Below are positions 13,270 through 22,426 of a stretch of DNA of 37,415 bases, one piece after another. The notes under the pieces were generated by a model, which saw only the letters and a list, made by a program, of their open reading frames with translations, was not told the DNA's origin and did not search any database. The stretch's first letter is position 1. Each line of letters opens with the position of its first letter. The DNA is from Bacteroidota bacterium (GTDB lineage: Bacteria > Bacteroidota > Bacteroidia > Palsa-965), in the NCBI GenBank assembly GCA_006218065.1, contig VBWE01000034.1:31502-68916 (forward strand), in the 5' to 3' direction. Position numbers and translations under genes: made by a program.

Positions 13270-13818
13270 TTACTTTTTCACCGGCACTTCGATCGTGATC
13301 TTCACTTTATCCTTGCCGGACTTGCTTTTCTTATTGACTCCGAAATCGCCGTAGAAAATTTCCATGTGTCCTTTGAATACGCCTTCGTTATCCCCTTTCG
13401 GTTCGAATGTGAACGGAATATCCACGGTTTTTACGGAATCTTTGATCGTCAGTTTGCCGGTAGCTATAAAGCCTGCGGCAGTAGCCGTTACTTTTTCGGA
13501 AACGAAACGGATGGTGGGATATTTAGCCACGTCAAAAAAGTCGGCGCTTTTAATATGCGTGTCTTTCCCTTCCACGCCGGTATTGATCGTGGATGGATCA
13601 ACCGTTGCTTCAATTTTCGATTCGGCAGGATTGGCGGGATTGAAACTGATCGTGGTTTTTAACCCGCCGAGCGTTCCCGCAGTGCCTTCATTCGGCATTT
13701 CGAAACTCACTTTGGCCTGGTCCGTTACCGGCGTCCAGTCGTTGCTGAATAAGGTAAATGCCGTGGCGCCTGCAAGGAGGCCGGCCGATGCGGCGAGAAT
13801 GAACAGTGACTTTTTCAT
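13270..13818 (-). CDS. YceI-family lipid-binding protein, exported
   Basis: The 182-residue protein has a signal peptide (about residues 1-21) followed by a YceI lipocalin-like beta barrel. Family features are DWTPVTDQAKVSFEM near 28-42, the TINTGVEGKDTHIKSADFFDVAKYPTIRF region, and an extended C-terminal strand series. Members bind isoprenoid or other hydrophobic molecules in the periplasm. The start MKKSLFIL is preferred over an open extension to 13884. A promoter at 13882-13913 overlaps the end of the upstream glycosyltransferase gene, so yceI is probably transcribed separately from the polysaccharide cluster. Confidence 0.9.
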   Translation of the reverse strand: MKKSLFILAASAGLLAGATAFTLFSNDWTPVTDQAKVSFEMPNEGTAGTLGGLKTTISFNPANPAESKIEATVDPSTINTGVEGKDTHIKSADFFDVAKYPTIRFVSEKVTATAAGFIATGKLTIKDSVKTVDIPFTFEPKGDNEGVFKGHMEIFYGDFGVNKKSKSGKDKVKITIEVPVKK

Positions 13819-13881
13819 AAGCGTTGCTTGTTTGGAACAAACCCGGAACAACAGGAACCGGGCCACAATTATTTCATGGAA

Positions 13882-13913
13882 CAAAGTTACAAGGTTCCGT
13901 CCCTTTTGTCCAA
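13882..13913 (-). promoter_or_regulatory. Bacteroidota promoter of yceI, built on a stop codon
   Basis: On the minus strand, TAACTTTG (13889-13882) is an exact -7 element. Its first three bases are the TAA stop codon of the upstream glycosyltransferase gene. A TTG (13913-13911) lies 21 nt further upstream, slightly long for a -33 box. The predicted 5' leader is about 60 nt. Confidence 0.5.
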
Positions 13914-15056
13914 TCGCGTTAGGATTTCATTAACAATTAAAGCAGCTATCCTATCCCAGAGAAATTTTTCCCTGACAAATTGTACCGCGCGCGTTCTTTT
14001 TTCATCCAGTGCAGCGGGTGAAATCCGCAGGGCTTCTTCCAGCGCTTTTACCAGTTCATCCTGGTTTTTCGGGCTGATCAGCCAGCCGTTCCCGGTATTC
14101 ACCATCAGGTTAACGGCGCCCACGTCGGTTGCGATCACGGCGCAGCCCGAAGCCAGGCCTTCCATGATCACATTCGGCATGCCTTCGGAAAAACTGGGGC
14201 AGACGAGTACTTCTGAATCGAGCAGCAGTTTTTTCATTTTAGCCGGGTCGTCAACCTGGCCATGATAAGTCACGTGTTTGTTTTTCACCTGCTTATTCGC
14301 CGGAACCGGTCCTGCGAAATGGAATTCGAAATCCGCACCGGTGTTTTCCGAAATTTTTTCAATGGCCTGCTGAAGTTCTTTTATTCCTTTTCTTCTTTCG
14401 TAACGGCCGATGAAAATGAATTTCCGTTTCGGGCCGGAGGACTCGGGATGATCATTCAGCCAGGACGCTTCGATTCCCGTGGGCACTTCGATTATTTTTT
14501 CACCCGGCATTCCTGCGCTGCGGATCACATCGCTGATTTTTCCGCCGTATGAGAAAAGATAATCGGCGTTTTTCATCTGGAAAAGCGCGGTAGGCTTCAG
14601 CAGGAAACGGTTCTGCAACCCGGCGATAAAAGACGCGGGCGGCTGGAACATTTCAAATCCGTGCAGGTTGACGCCTACCGGGGGGCAATCAAAACCTTTC
14701 ATTTTTTGATTCAGCAATTCCCATCCGGTGAAACCTTTGGCATAAATAAAATCAACCCCGTTGCTGTTTTCACGGAACAATTTGAAAACACGGCAGGAAT
14801 ATTCATACGATTCACGGATATAATGACCGGGCGAGCGGCCCATCTGCGGAAATTTTACCACGAAAGAACGGATAAGCAGTTTTTCCTGTTCCGTAAAAAA
14901 CTCCAGTTTGCTTATATCGTACCGGCTTTGATTGGTATGATAGAGATCGACATGATGCCCGGCGGCGGCGAGGTATTTCGCGAGGTAATACGAATGCTTC
15001 TGCATTCCGCCGATGACATACGGATAGATTCCGTCGGTAAGTAAAGCGATTTTCAT
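13887..15056 (-). CDS. Glycosyltransferase family 4 (GT-B)
   Basis: The 389-residue protein is a retaining GT-B transferase. The N-terminal glycine-rich acceptor loop is DGIYPYVIGGMQKHSYYLAKYL (8-29). The donor domain opens with KFIFIGRYERRKGI (about 212-225) and carries the E-x7-E type signature CPSFSEGMPNVIMEGLASG (about 291-309). It transfers a sugar from a nucleotide donor during surface glycan assembly on the cytoplasmic membrane face. It is the last gene of the polysaccharide run, and its ATG overlaps the preceding gene by 4 bp. Donor and linkage cannot be told from sequence. Confidence 0.9.
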   Translation of the reverse strand: MKIALLTDGIYPYVIGGMQKHSYYLAKYLAAAGHHVDLYHTNQSRYDISKLEFFTEQEKLLIRSFVVKFPQMGRSPGHYIRESYEYSCRVFKLFRENSNGVDFIYAKGFTGWELLNQKMKGFDCPPVGVNLHGFEMFQPPASFIAGLQNRFLLKPTALFQMKNADYLFSYGGKISDVIRSAGMPGEKIIEVPTGIEASWLNDHPESSGPKRKFIFIGRYERRKGIKELQQAIEKISENTGADFEFHFAGPVPANKQVKNKHVTYHGQVDDPAKMKKLLLDSEVLVCPSFSEGMPNVIMEGLASGCAVIATDVGAVNLMVNTGNGWLISPKNQDELVKALEEALRISPAALDEKRTRAVQFVREKFLWDRIAALIVNEILTRLDKRDGTL

Positions 15057-16180
15057 ATCAGCAGCGATTCGTAAGCTTTCCTGTAAGCAGATTTTACAAA
15101 AAGTTCCCCGGCCAGTTGCCGTGATTTTTCCCGTTGCTCAGCCGGAACAGGCTGCAGGCCGGGAATATCATTTCCGGCGATCACATAACCGATTTGTTCT
15201 TTAGCGACCAGTTCGGAATAATCGCCGAGGTTTTCGGAAATGAGTACCTGCAGGCCGGCGGCAAGGTATTCCGCAAACTTCACAGGAGAAGCGACCCGGT
15301 TTGTGACCGATTGCTCCCGCACCAGCCAGCCGTAATCAGCGGCCTGGAGCCATTCCCCTACCCGTTCCGCATTCACCCAAACCTGTTTTACGCGATCGGG
15401 AAACTGGGTTGCCGGTGCAAAATTTTCCGGGAGGCGCGGAATCATCAGCAATATTTTCAACGCGGGCTGGGCCTGCATGCGCGGAAGCACATGCTTTCCG
15501 AAATCTTCCAGCGATTGCCAGCCCGAAGAAGAGCCGGAATACGCCAGTACGATATCTCCCGGTGAAAAACCAACCTGCTGCCGCGCTTTGCTTCGCTCCT
15601 CTTCCGTTTGCTGCGCAAAGCGCGTGTCGCTGTTCAGCGTGCACGGAATAACCACGTGTGTTTGCCCGGCGTAATCATATTCCTTTTTCCAGTAATCCGC
15701 CAGCGCCTGCGAAACCACGAGCTGCCTGTCGGAACCGTGAATCACCTCGCGCTCGATATTTTTGATTTCCTGTTTCACCTGCGCATCCTGGACCACGTCG
15801 TATTCATTCAGTTCGGCAAAATACGCACCACGCGCATCGAAAATCACTTTACGGAAAACGCCTTTCTTTTTCAGCTTCAAGGCCAGCGCCGTTGCGAAAG
15901 GTCCGCGCGCCATGATCTCGCGCTCACCGGTAAAAAAACGCACTACGCGCAAAGTAAAACTGTTTTTCCGCCAGTTGCGCGGTTTCGGAAACATGGGCAG
16001 TACGATCGATCGCGGGTACTGTGCTTTTATTTTCGCGCGGTTTTTCCAATAGGAACGCAGGGAAATAAGCGCGAGCAGCCTGACCGGTTTGCCTGAAATT
16101 CCGGAGAGATACCTGCACACATCAACGACCTGCCCGGAATAGATTCCGGATGGCGCGTCGTTGAACGTAAAATAAAGCAT
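15053..16180 (-). CDS. Putative GT-B glycosyltransferase
   Basis: The 375-residue protein has a GT-B layout with a weaker N-terminal domain (MLYFTFNDAPSGIYSGQVVDVCRYL) and a recognisable C-terminal donor domain: DIVLAYSGSSSGWQ (about 209-222) and ADYGWLVREQSVTNRVASPVKFAEYLAAGLQVL (about 282-314), where PVKFAEYLAAG is typical of GT4-like enzymes. The acceptor domain includes FDARGAYFAEL (about 118-128). It overlaps the next gene by 4 bp (ATGA), so the two are translationally coupled. The specific sugar is unknown. Confidence 0.8.
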   Translation of the reverse strand: MLYFTFNDAPSGIYSGQVVDVCRYLSGISGKPVRLLALISLRSYWKNRAKIKAQYPRSIVLPMFPKPRNWRKNSFTLRVVRFFTGEREIMARGPFATALALKLKKKGVFRKVIFDARGAYFAELNEYDVVQDAQVKQEIKNIEREVIHGSDRQLVVSQALADYWKKEYDYAGQTHVVIPCTLNSDTRFAQQTEEERSKARQQVGFSPGDIVLAYSGSSSGWQSLEDFGKHVLPRMQAQPALKILLMIPRLPENFAPATQFPDRVKQVWVNAERVGEWLQAADYGWLVREQSVTNRVASPVKFAEYLAAGLQVLISENLGDYSELVAKEQIGYVIAGNDIPGLQPVPAEQREKSRQLAGELFVKSAYRKAYESLLI

Positions 16181-16188
16181 AGCAGGCT

Positions 16189-17280
16189 TCAGATAGATTT
16201 GGATAGAACCTCAAAGATACGTTCGGTGGCTTTACCGTCCCAAAGCGGCGGCACCTGCCCTTTTTTGAAGGTTCCGTTTTCAATCGCCGCGATGCGGTCC
16301 GTGATTGTTTCGAGATCGAAAGGCAGCAGTTCGTTGGTACCCAGCGTAACGGTGACCGGCCGTTCGGTATTGGCGCGCAGCGTGAGGCAGGGCACCTGCA
16401 GGAATGTCGATTCTTCCTGTATCCCGCCGCTGTCGGTAAGTACAAAGCGACAGGATTTGACTAATTTCTGGAAAGCGAAATAATCCAGCGGCTCGGTCAG
16501 GTGCAGGCGGCTGATGTTTACAAACTCCTGCTCCAGGCCGAATTGCTGCATGTTTTTTACTGTGCGCGGATGAACCGGGAAAACGATATCGTATTTCGCT
16601 GCGACCACACGCACCAGTTCCAGCAAGTGAAGCAAACCTTCTTTCGAATCCACCGTGGCCGGGCGGTGCATGGTCATCAGCACGAATTTTCCTGGTGCAA
16701 GGTGCATCGCCTCCAGCACCGGTGACTGGTCGATCTGCGGAGCAAAAGCCACCATGGTATCGATCATGGTATTGCCGACAAAATGGATACGCTCTGTTTG
16801 TTTTTCTTCCAGGTCGAGATTATCAAGCCCGCTCTGCTCGGTTACAAAAAGCAGGTCGGCCAGTTCATCGGTTTGTATGCGGTTGAATTCTTCGGGCATG
16901 GTGCGGTCGAAACTGCGGAGCCCGCTTTCCACGTGCGCGAGTTTAATGCCCATTTTGTTGGCGGTAAGCGCGGCGGCCAGTGTGCTGTTTACATCACCGA
17001 CGACGACGAGCAGGTCGGGGCTGTACTCCCCGATCGTTTTTTCGAGCCGGAGCATGATTTCCGCCATCTGCTGGTTGGCTGATCCGGGCGGGACGTTCAG
17101 GAAAAAATCAGGCGTTAAACCGAACTGTTCGAAAAAAACGTCGGCCATTTTACCGTCGTAATGCTGACCGGTATGCACCAGTTTTACATCCAGTTGCGGA
17201 TAACGGGCCGCCACACGCCTGAATTGCGTGACTTTGATGAAGTTGGGACGGGTTCCTACTACGACGAGAATGCGTTTCAT
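16189..17280 (-). CDS. wecB: UDP-N-acetylglucosamine 2-epimerase (non-hydrolysing, WecB type)
   Basis: The 363-residue protein matches WecB/MnaA. It has GTRPNFIKV at the N-terminus (8-16), VVVGDVNST (about 92-100), the catalytic block LAHVESGLRSFDRTMPEEFNR (about 115-135), MTMHRPATVDS (about 210-220) and the UDP-binding DSGGIQEES (about 285-293). Such enzymes interconvert UDP-GlcNAc and UDP-ManNAc in the cytoplasm. The hydrolysing NeuC, which makes free ManNAc for sialic acid synthesis, is related, but the length and motifs favour the non-hydrolysing class. ManNAc or a derivative is therefore a probable building block of this glycan. The call does not exclude a close UDP-sugar epimerase with another substrate. 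Confidence 0.87.
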   Translation of the reverse strand: MKRILVVVGTRPNFIKVTQFRRVAARYPQLDVKLVHTGQHYDGKMADVFFEQFGLTPDFFLNVPPGSANQQMAEIMLRLEKTIGEYSPDLLVVVGDVNSTLAAALTANKMGIKLAHVESGLRSFDRTMPEEFNRIQTDELADLLFVTEQSGLDNLDLEEKQTERIHFVGNTMIDTMVAFAPQIDQSPVLEAMHLAPGKFVLMTMHRPATVDSKEGLLHLLELVRVVAAKYDIVFPVHPRTVKNMQQFGLEQEFVNISRLHLTEPLDYFAFQKLVKSCRFVLTDSGGIQEESTFLQVPCLTLRANTERPVTVTLGTNELLPFDLETITDRIAAIENGTFKKGQVPPLWDGKATERIFEVLSKSI

Positions 17281-17300
17281 AACAGCCGGAGCAAAGGTAG

Positions 17301-18545
17301 TTAACCTAAAAGAGTTTCCAGTTTGTCCGTCATATTTTCGCAGGAATACGCAGAAGTATCTATACGGTATCCGAATTCGTTTCTTCCGCCTGCCGAAATA
17401 AAATCTAGCAGCTTTTGTTCCCCGTCAGCGCCGGTAAACGCTTCACCGAGGTCGGATGAACGAATCTGTTCCGAGACGCGTCCTTCGGGCCCGATATAGA
17501 TCAGCGGCATGCGCAGGTAAAAAAACTCCCAGAATTTCGTGCTCAGGTAATCTTTGTATTGCTCCGTGAACAGGATAAGTGCAAACCGGTATCGCTTCAG
17601 TTCCGCGAAAAGCAGGCGCGGCGGCCGCGGAGGGAAGAACTGAACGGCTTCGGGCAAGTCTTTGAAAATGACAGCATGCCGGCTATCGTTCGTGTAAAAA
17701 TCGATCCGGATTTTGGCGTAAAGCGCAGGCTGTTCCAGTTTCAGTTTCCGAAGGAGCGCAGCCAGTTTATCCAGCCGGTTTTCCAAACCTTTGTATATGG
17801 TTCCCGCAAAAGCAAATGAAAAAATTTCGGGCGGAAATGCGGGTTGTGCGGATGCCGCGGAAAAATCTTCCGAATCAAATGCATGCGGCAGGTGCATGAA
17901 TTTATGCGCGTGCCCGTACCGCTTTTCCAGGTCGTCCAAAATTTCCGTTGCAGGAGCCAGCACGGCATCCGCTCGTTCAACGACTTCTTTTTCCAGTTGC
18001 TCTTCCACGGCCCGGTCTTCCGCGGTCATATTGTCAAAACCGTAACTGCGGCCTGATGTCCAGGGATCACGAAAATCCGCAATGACTTTCAGTGAAGGAA
18101 ATTCTTCTTTCAGGTTTACTGCATAATGCAGCACACGAAAAGGTGCGCCTGTGGAAATCACATGCCGGATATCGTGCTTCCTGATCAACGGGAACGCGGC
18201 CCGGTACAATTCTTCTTTCCATTCGAGGGAACGGTCGTAAATGCTGCCGCGGTGTTTTTTCTTCAGCCTGTTTATCCATATCCTGTACCTCACTTTATCG
18301 GCTATGCTGAGTTTGCTTTTCAGCAGCACGGCCGGGTAATGCGGCGGAATTTCATGGACATGGATTCCTTCCTGCTTTACATCATCCGTCCAGAGCGAAT
18401 TTTCTTCGAATGGATTTGCAGCCGTGATCACGTGAACAGCGTAGCCTTTTTTCGCCAGGTACTTCGCCATTTTTGCCCAGCGCCTGCCGCCGATACCCGG
18501 GTATGGCGGAAAAACATAAGCGATCAGCAGGATGTTTTTTTTCAT
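17301..18545 (-). CDS. Glycosyltransferase family 4-like protein
   Basis: The 414-residue protein begins with the GT4 acceptor-domain pattern AYVFPPYPGIGGRRWAKMAKYLAKKGYAVHVITA (9-42). It continues with ADFRDPW (about 156-162), typical of WbuB-like transferases. The donor half has FAFAGTIYKGLENR (about 247-260) and a C-terminal STKFWEFFYLRMPLIYIGPEG (about 345-365). These features fit a cytoplasmic GT-B enzyme in surface glycan assembly. Its ATG overlaps the upstream aminotransferase stop by 4 bp (18542-18545). Donor unknown. Confidence 0.83.
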   Translation of the reverse strand: MKKNILLIAYVFPPYPGIGGRRWAKMAKYLAKKGYAVHVITAANPFEENSLWTDDVKQEGIHVHEIPPHYPAVLLKSKLSIADKVRYRIWINRLKKKHRGSIYDRSLEWKEELYRAAFPLIRKHDIRHVISTGAPFRVLHYAVNLKEEFPSLKVIADFRDPWTSGRSYGFDNMTAEDRAVEEQLEKEVVERADAVLAPATEILDDLEKRYGHAHKFMHLPHAFDSEDFSAASAQPAFPPEIFSFAFAGTIYKGLENRLDKLAALLRKLKLEQPALYAKIRIDFYTNDSRHAVIFKDLPEAVQFFPPRPPRLLFAELKRYRFALILFTEQYKDYLSTKFWEFFYLRMPLIYIGPEGRVSEQIRSSDLGEAFTGADGEQKLLDFISAGGRNEFGYRIDTSAYSCENMTDKLETLLG

Positions 18546-19678
18546 TGAAAGAATTCTTCAACCGCGGCTGCGATATTGTCCGCGTATTCGAGCGGCAATT
18601 CATAAAAAAGCGGCAACCTCAAAAGGCAATCTGAAAAACGGATCGTATTCGGCAAAGGCCTGCCGTCGTGCTGCTCCCGGAAAAACGGGCTGTTATGCAA
18701 AGGCTGGTAATGAAAAACAGCCTGTATTCTCTTTTTGCGCAGGTGCTGCTGCAAAGCGGTACGTTGTTCAATGCTTTCACAAACAAGGTAAAACAGGTGG
18801 CCGTTGCATTCCGCATAACCCGGGATAACCGGCAAGCGGATCGCTCCGCAGGTTTCCAGTTTTTTTAACCGTTCGTAATACCTGTTCCAGATAGCTATAC
18901 GGTGTACCTGTATCTTTTCCATATATTCCAGTTGCGCAAACAGGAAAGCGGCCGTCAGCTCGGAAGGAAGAAAAGATGATCCGACATCGACCCATTCGTA
19001 CTTCGCAATTTCGCCCCGGAAAAAAGCGGCGCGGTTGGTTCCTTTTTCGCGGATGATTTCCGCACGTTTTACCAGGCGCGGGTCATTCAGCACGAGCATG
19101 CCGCCTTCACCGGAAATGATATTTTTTGTTTCGTGAAAAGAGAACGTGCTCAGTTGTCCGATCTTTCCCAGCGGCGTGCCTTTGTATTTTGCGTCGATGG
19201 CGTGGGCTGCATCTTCCACCACAAGCAAACCGTTTTTTTCAGCCAGGCGCATCAGCGGATCCATATCACAGGCCACGCCGGCATAATGAACCGGGATGAC
19301 CACTTTTGTTTTCGAGCTGATGAGCGATTCGACCTGCGCAATATCCAGGTTCGGCATACCCGGCAGGCAATCGGCAAAAACGATTTTTGCGCCGCGAAGT
19401 ATACACGCATTTGCCGTGGAAACGAATGTAAAGGAAGGAACGATAACTTCATCGCCCGGTCCGATTTCCGCAAGCAGGGCCGCCATTTCAAGTGCATCGG
19501 TGCAGGAAGTGGTGAGCAATGCTTTTCCGAAACCGTACCGCTGTTCAAAAAACTGCTGGGATTTCCTGGTGAATATACCGTCGCCGCTGATATGCCCCTG
19601 CCGGACAGCCTCCAGGATGTAATTCACCTCGTTACCGATGGTGAACGGTTTGTTGAACGGAATATCGGGCATTTGCAC
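18542..19678 (-). CDS. DegT/DnrJ/EryC1/StrS aminotransferase, WecE/RffA-like
   Basis: The 378-residue PLP enzyme follows WecE (dTDP-4-amino-4,6-dideoxygalactose transaminase) closely: IPFNKPFTIGNEVNYI (6-21), GHISGDGIFTRKSQQFFE (28-45), LLTTSCTDALEMAALL (54-69) and PSFTFVSTANA (81-91). PLP is held by the lysine K185 in FHETKN, with D156 in VEDAAH. It would aminate C4 of a nucleotide 4-keto-6-deoxy sugar, giving an amino-sugar donor. The dehydratase that makes the keto substrate is not in the window. Two start codons two residues apart are possible (MQMP). Confidence 0.87.
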   Translation of the reverse strand: MQMPDIPFNKPFTIGNEVNYILEAVRQGHISGDGIFTRKSQQFFEQRYGFGKALLTTSCTDALEMAALLAEIGPGDEVIVPSFTFVSTANACILRGAKIVFADCLPGMPNLDIAQVESLISSKTKVVIPVHYAGVACDMDPLMRLAEKNGLLVVEDAAHAIDAKYKGTPLGKIGQLSTFSFHETKNIISGEGGMLVLNDPRLVKRAEIIREKGTNRAAFFRGEIAKYEWVDVGSSFLPSELTAAFLFAQLEYMEKIQVHRIAIWNRYYERLKKLETCGAIRLPVIPGYAECNGHLFYLVCESIEQRTALQQHLRKKRIQAVFHYQPLHNSPFFREQHDGRPLPNTIRFSDCLLRLPLFYELPLEYADNIAAAVEEFFQ

Positions 19679-19719
19679 AGGCTCTAATATAGCAGAGTTT
19701 GGAACGAATACGAAACGGT

Positions 19720-21129
19720 TTACACCGCTTCCAGCAACTGCACTATTTTCTCCGGGGAAGATTCCATCGGGGAATAATAATACGCCGCCGGGTGCAGGGC
19801 AGGATTTCCTGTTTCCGGGTAGTCCAGCGGAGTCTCTTCCGGGCCGAGCAATTTTGCTACGCCGGATGCGATCACGGATTCAAGATAATCCTTATATTTT
19901 TCGGTATCGAGTGCGAAACTGCGCAGCCCGTAACGCAGCGCGTCGTAATGCGTAGTGGAACATATCGATAAGTGCGCATCGGCTACCGGGAATAATGCAC
20001 CGAGCGAAGCCTGCACCAGTTTCACATTCTCCAGTTGCGCCAGGGAAGCATACTTGCTCAAAGGTTCGTGCGGATGCGGTTTTACCAGGATGCAGGCCTG
20101 CGCCCCGCTTTTTGCAAGCAGTGAAGAAATACGCATAACGTGTGCGCAATACTCATCATCCATGTACGTCTGCGTACAAACCAGCCATACTTTTTTGTTC
20201 CTGGTAAAGTCTTGAATATCGGCAGGAAGCTGCGCCGGATCAGTTACGGGTTCATAATGGTAGTAACCGATAATCCGGATCTGTTCTTCCGCGTATTCCC
20301 CTCCCTGCAGCAAACGGTCTTTCCAGAACTGGCCGTAAACGAGTATCCTGTCTGCAAAAAGCGCGCGGCTGCTGACGGCGGAAACGGATTTCGGCATCAT
20401 GTAAAAAATATCTTCCGGTGCGATCAGGCCGTGCTGCAGTTCCGTTATTTTGATTCCCTTCCGGCGCAGGGCCAGCAGCAAACCTTCGTGGTGATAGTGC
20501 ATGATCAAAACCACGTGCAGCGGTTTGGCCAGCTCCAGTATTTTTTTCCATCCCCGGTACTGGTCGAAAAAAAGCTGCAGGGCAATCCGGATGTCTTTCC
20601 GTTCTGTTCCGTTCAGCAAACCGGCGGCCGCCAGTTTTTTTTCAAAAGTCCGCAGCGCGTTCCGCATCCGGGTATCTTCTTCATCAAACGGAAGCAGGGC
20701 CATGGCGCCGGGCAATCCTTCGAAAGAAAAATCAGCAGGAAAATATCCCGGGCCTGTTTTACCGCTCAGCAGGACCATATCACCGGCTCCTGCAAGTCCG
20801 CGGATGCGCTCAAAAAAAACGGATTTGCCGTCCATCGTTCTTCCGCCGAAATCCATAGCCCAGAACCGTTTTTGGTCTATGCTTTTCAGCCGGCCGGTTT
20901 GTGCAGGATCGATGGGATTCCGCCGCCGCTGCAGGTTAAGCCAGATTTTATGTGCCGGCAGCGGCCAGAACAAAGGCGTGCGGATATGTCCTTTGGAGGA
21001 ATAGCGGACTTTTAGCCCGTCGAGCACGACCTTCAGCAGGTTGTATTCTTCGCAATCGAAAATACTGCAGTCGGGAAAACGGCTGTAGAAGGATTTTTTT
21101 AAACTGCTGAAGATACTTTCGTTGCTCAT
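19720..21129 (-). CDS. Putative GT-B surface-carbohydrate transferase
   Basis: The 469-residue protein is not firmly assigned. Two features point to a GT-B enzyme of the capsule or teichoic type: a KITELQHGLIAPED segment near residue 240, where LQHG is shared by several capsule and sialyl/glycerophosphate transferases, and VKPHPHEPLSK near 350, a nucleotide-binding KPHP. A late SICSTTHYDALRYG (about 387-400) resembles the donor-phosphate loop. The frame opens at a GTG (21159) that would overlap the previous gene by 8 bp; the ATG at 21129 (MSNESIF) is preferred. CDP-glycerol transferases and polysialyltransferase-like proteins are the alternatives. Confidence 0.65.
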   Translation of the reverse strand: MSNESIFSSLKKSFYSRFPDCSIFDCEEYNLLKVVLDGLKVRYSSKGHIRTPLFWPLPAHKIWLNLQRRRNPIDPAQTGRLKSIDQKRFWAMDFGGRTMDGKSVFFERIRGLAGAGDMVLLSGKTGPGYFPADFSFEGLPGAMALLPFDEEDTRMRNALRTFEKKLAAAGLLNGTERKDIRIALQLFFDQYRGWKKILELAKPLHVVLIMHYHHEGLLLALRRKGIKITELQHGLIAPEDIFYMMPKSVSAVSSRALFADRILVYGQFWKDRLLQGGEYAEEQIRIIGYYHYEPVTDPAQLPADIQDFTRNKKVWLVCTQTYMDDEYCAHVMRISSLLAKSGAQACILVKPHPHEPLSKYASLAQLENVKLVQASLGALFPVADAHLSICSTTHYDALRYGLRSFALDTEKYKDYLESVIASGVAKLLGPEETPLDYPETGNPALHPAAYYYSPMESSPEKIVQLLEAV

Positions 21130-21151
21130 ACTGTGTTCGCGGGTTACCGGA

Positions 21152-22426
21152 TCAGTCACGAATCAATTTATGTTCGCGGCAGGTTTGTACCACGGACGCA
21201 AATTCCGTAATGGAACAACCGAAACGGGCGGCGGCATCCAGGAGCCATGTTTCACCGTCGGCATGACTGATGAAGTGAAGCAGCTTCCGCGTTTCACCGG
21301 CAAGTTTTACGATATCGCCTTCGGTAGCATACAAACCGCGCTTGCCGAGCTGCGGTTCGCCGAAAGGAACCGTTGTTTGATAGCGATCGTCCAGTTCGAG
21401 CGCGCGCGCGATATCGTAATACAGGTTTACGGTTTCCGCAAGCGCTGAAAAAGAAAGCACGGATTTATTATCGAACGAAGTATGATACTCCGGGTATTTC
21501 TTGTACGGCGTGCGCATGAGTGAACCGACCGGTAAACTGTAGCCGGGCGAACAGTATTGCCTTTCATCGCTTCCGCCGACGGCAAAGTTGATTATTTCAT
21601 GCGCTTTCGTACTGTACTGCAGCACATGCTCCGCGATACGATCGGCGCGCGTGGGCGATTTGCGCGAACGTTTGTACGTAAAACTTCCTTTGTCGCCGCA
21701 GCAGGTAAGCACGTACCCGGCGTCGAGTTTTTCCCGCAGGTGCATCCCGGAACGGGAAAGAAAAGCAATAACACCGATGGTTTCCGGTGCAAAAACAAAA
21801 CGGTATGTGTACTTCCGGTTTTTGATCGCGGCAATTTGTTTATACAGGAATGCCGTTGCAAGCGGACCGGACAGTTCGTTGTTCGCCATACTCGGATGGC
21901 AGACGTAGGTCGAAAAAAGTATTTCCCGGTCCGAACTGCCTTTCAGCACGGCTTCGCCGTAAGTCAGGCTTCCTTTTTTGTGACCGGCATCGATAAAAAC
22001 TTTGTAATTCCCTTCACGCGGAAGTGCATCGAACTCGTTTTTGGAAATGCAGAATCCCCAGCGGCGTTTGTAGTACGACGTAATGTACGGCACAGCGCCC
22101 GGCAAGTCTGCGTAATGATGCAAATGCTGCGCAAGTTCTTCGAAACGCACCGTTTTGTCGACGCCTTCGGAATAGTTGACCACGTGCAGGTTGTTCTCGC
22201 TGAAGTTGCAGATCTTTTTTCCTTCCGGCGTTTCTATCCAGCCCGCTTTGATCCACCACTCATCCGGAATTTCCCAGTCGAGTACGGCCGTTCCGCTCGG
22301 TACTTCATGCAATTCCAACGGCACGATTTCGCTGAGTATGCGTAACGACTCGCGAAGCCCGTCGCCGGTGATGCTCCTGCACAAAGGCCAAAGCCTGTCG
22401 AAATATTGTTCTAGCTCTTTTTCCAT
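21152..22426 (-). CDS. DUF4910 aminopeptidase-like zinc protein of polysaccharide loci
   Basis: The 424-residue protein has the DUF4910 (M28-like) peptidase domain. Candidate zinc-site residues are visible in order: H in STYVCHPSMANNELSGP, E in FAPETIGV, D in VGGSDERQY and H in EYHTSFDNKS. A short winged-helix-like tail follows (from about residue 360). M28 relatives remove N-terminal amino acids or deacylate, but DUF4910 members turn up repeatedly in bacterial polysaccharide clusters, where their substrate is unknown. It overlaps the upstream GT2 gene by 16 bp, so it is part of the operon rather than a chance neighbour. A glycan or glycan-linked amino acyl group is a plausible substrate, by inference only. 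Confidence 0.8.
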   Translation of the reverse strand: MEKELEQYFDRLWPLCRSITGDGLRESLRILSEIVPLELHEVPSGTAVLDWEIPDEWWIKAGWIETPEGKKICNFSENNLHVVNYSEGVDKTVRFEELAQHLHHYADLPGAVPYITSYYKRRWGFCISKNEFDALPREGNYKVFIDAGHKKGSLTYGEAVLKGSSDREILFSTYVCHPSMANNELSGPLATAFLYKQIAAIKNRKYTYRFVFAPETIGVIAFLSRSGMHLREKLDAGYVLTCCGDKGSFTYKRSRKSPTRADRIAEHVLQYSTKAHEIINFAVGGSDERQYCSPGYSLPVGSLMRTPYKKYPEYHTSFDNKSVLSFSALAETVNLYYDIARALELDDRYQTTVPFGEPQLGKRGLYATEGDIVKLAGETRKLLHFISHADGETWLLDAAARFGCSITEFASVVQTCREHKLIRD

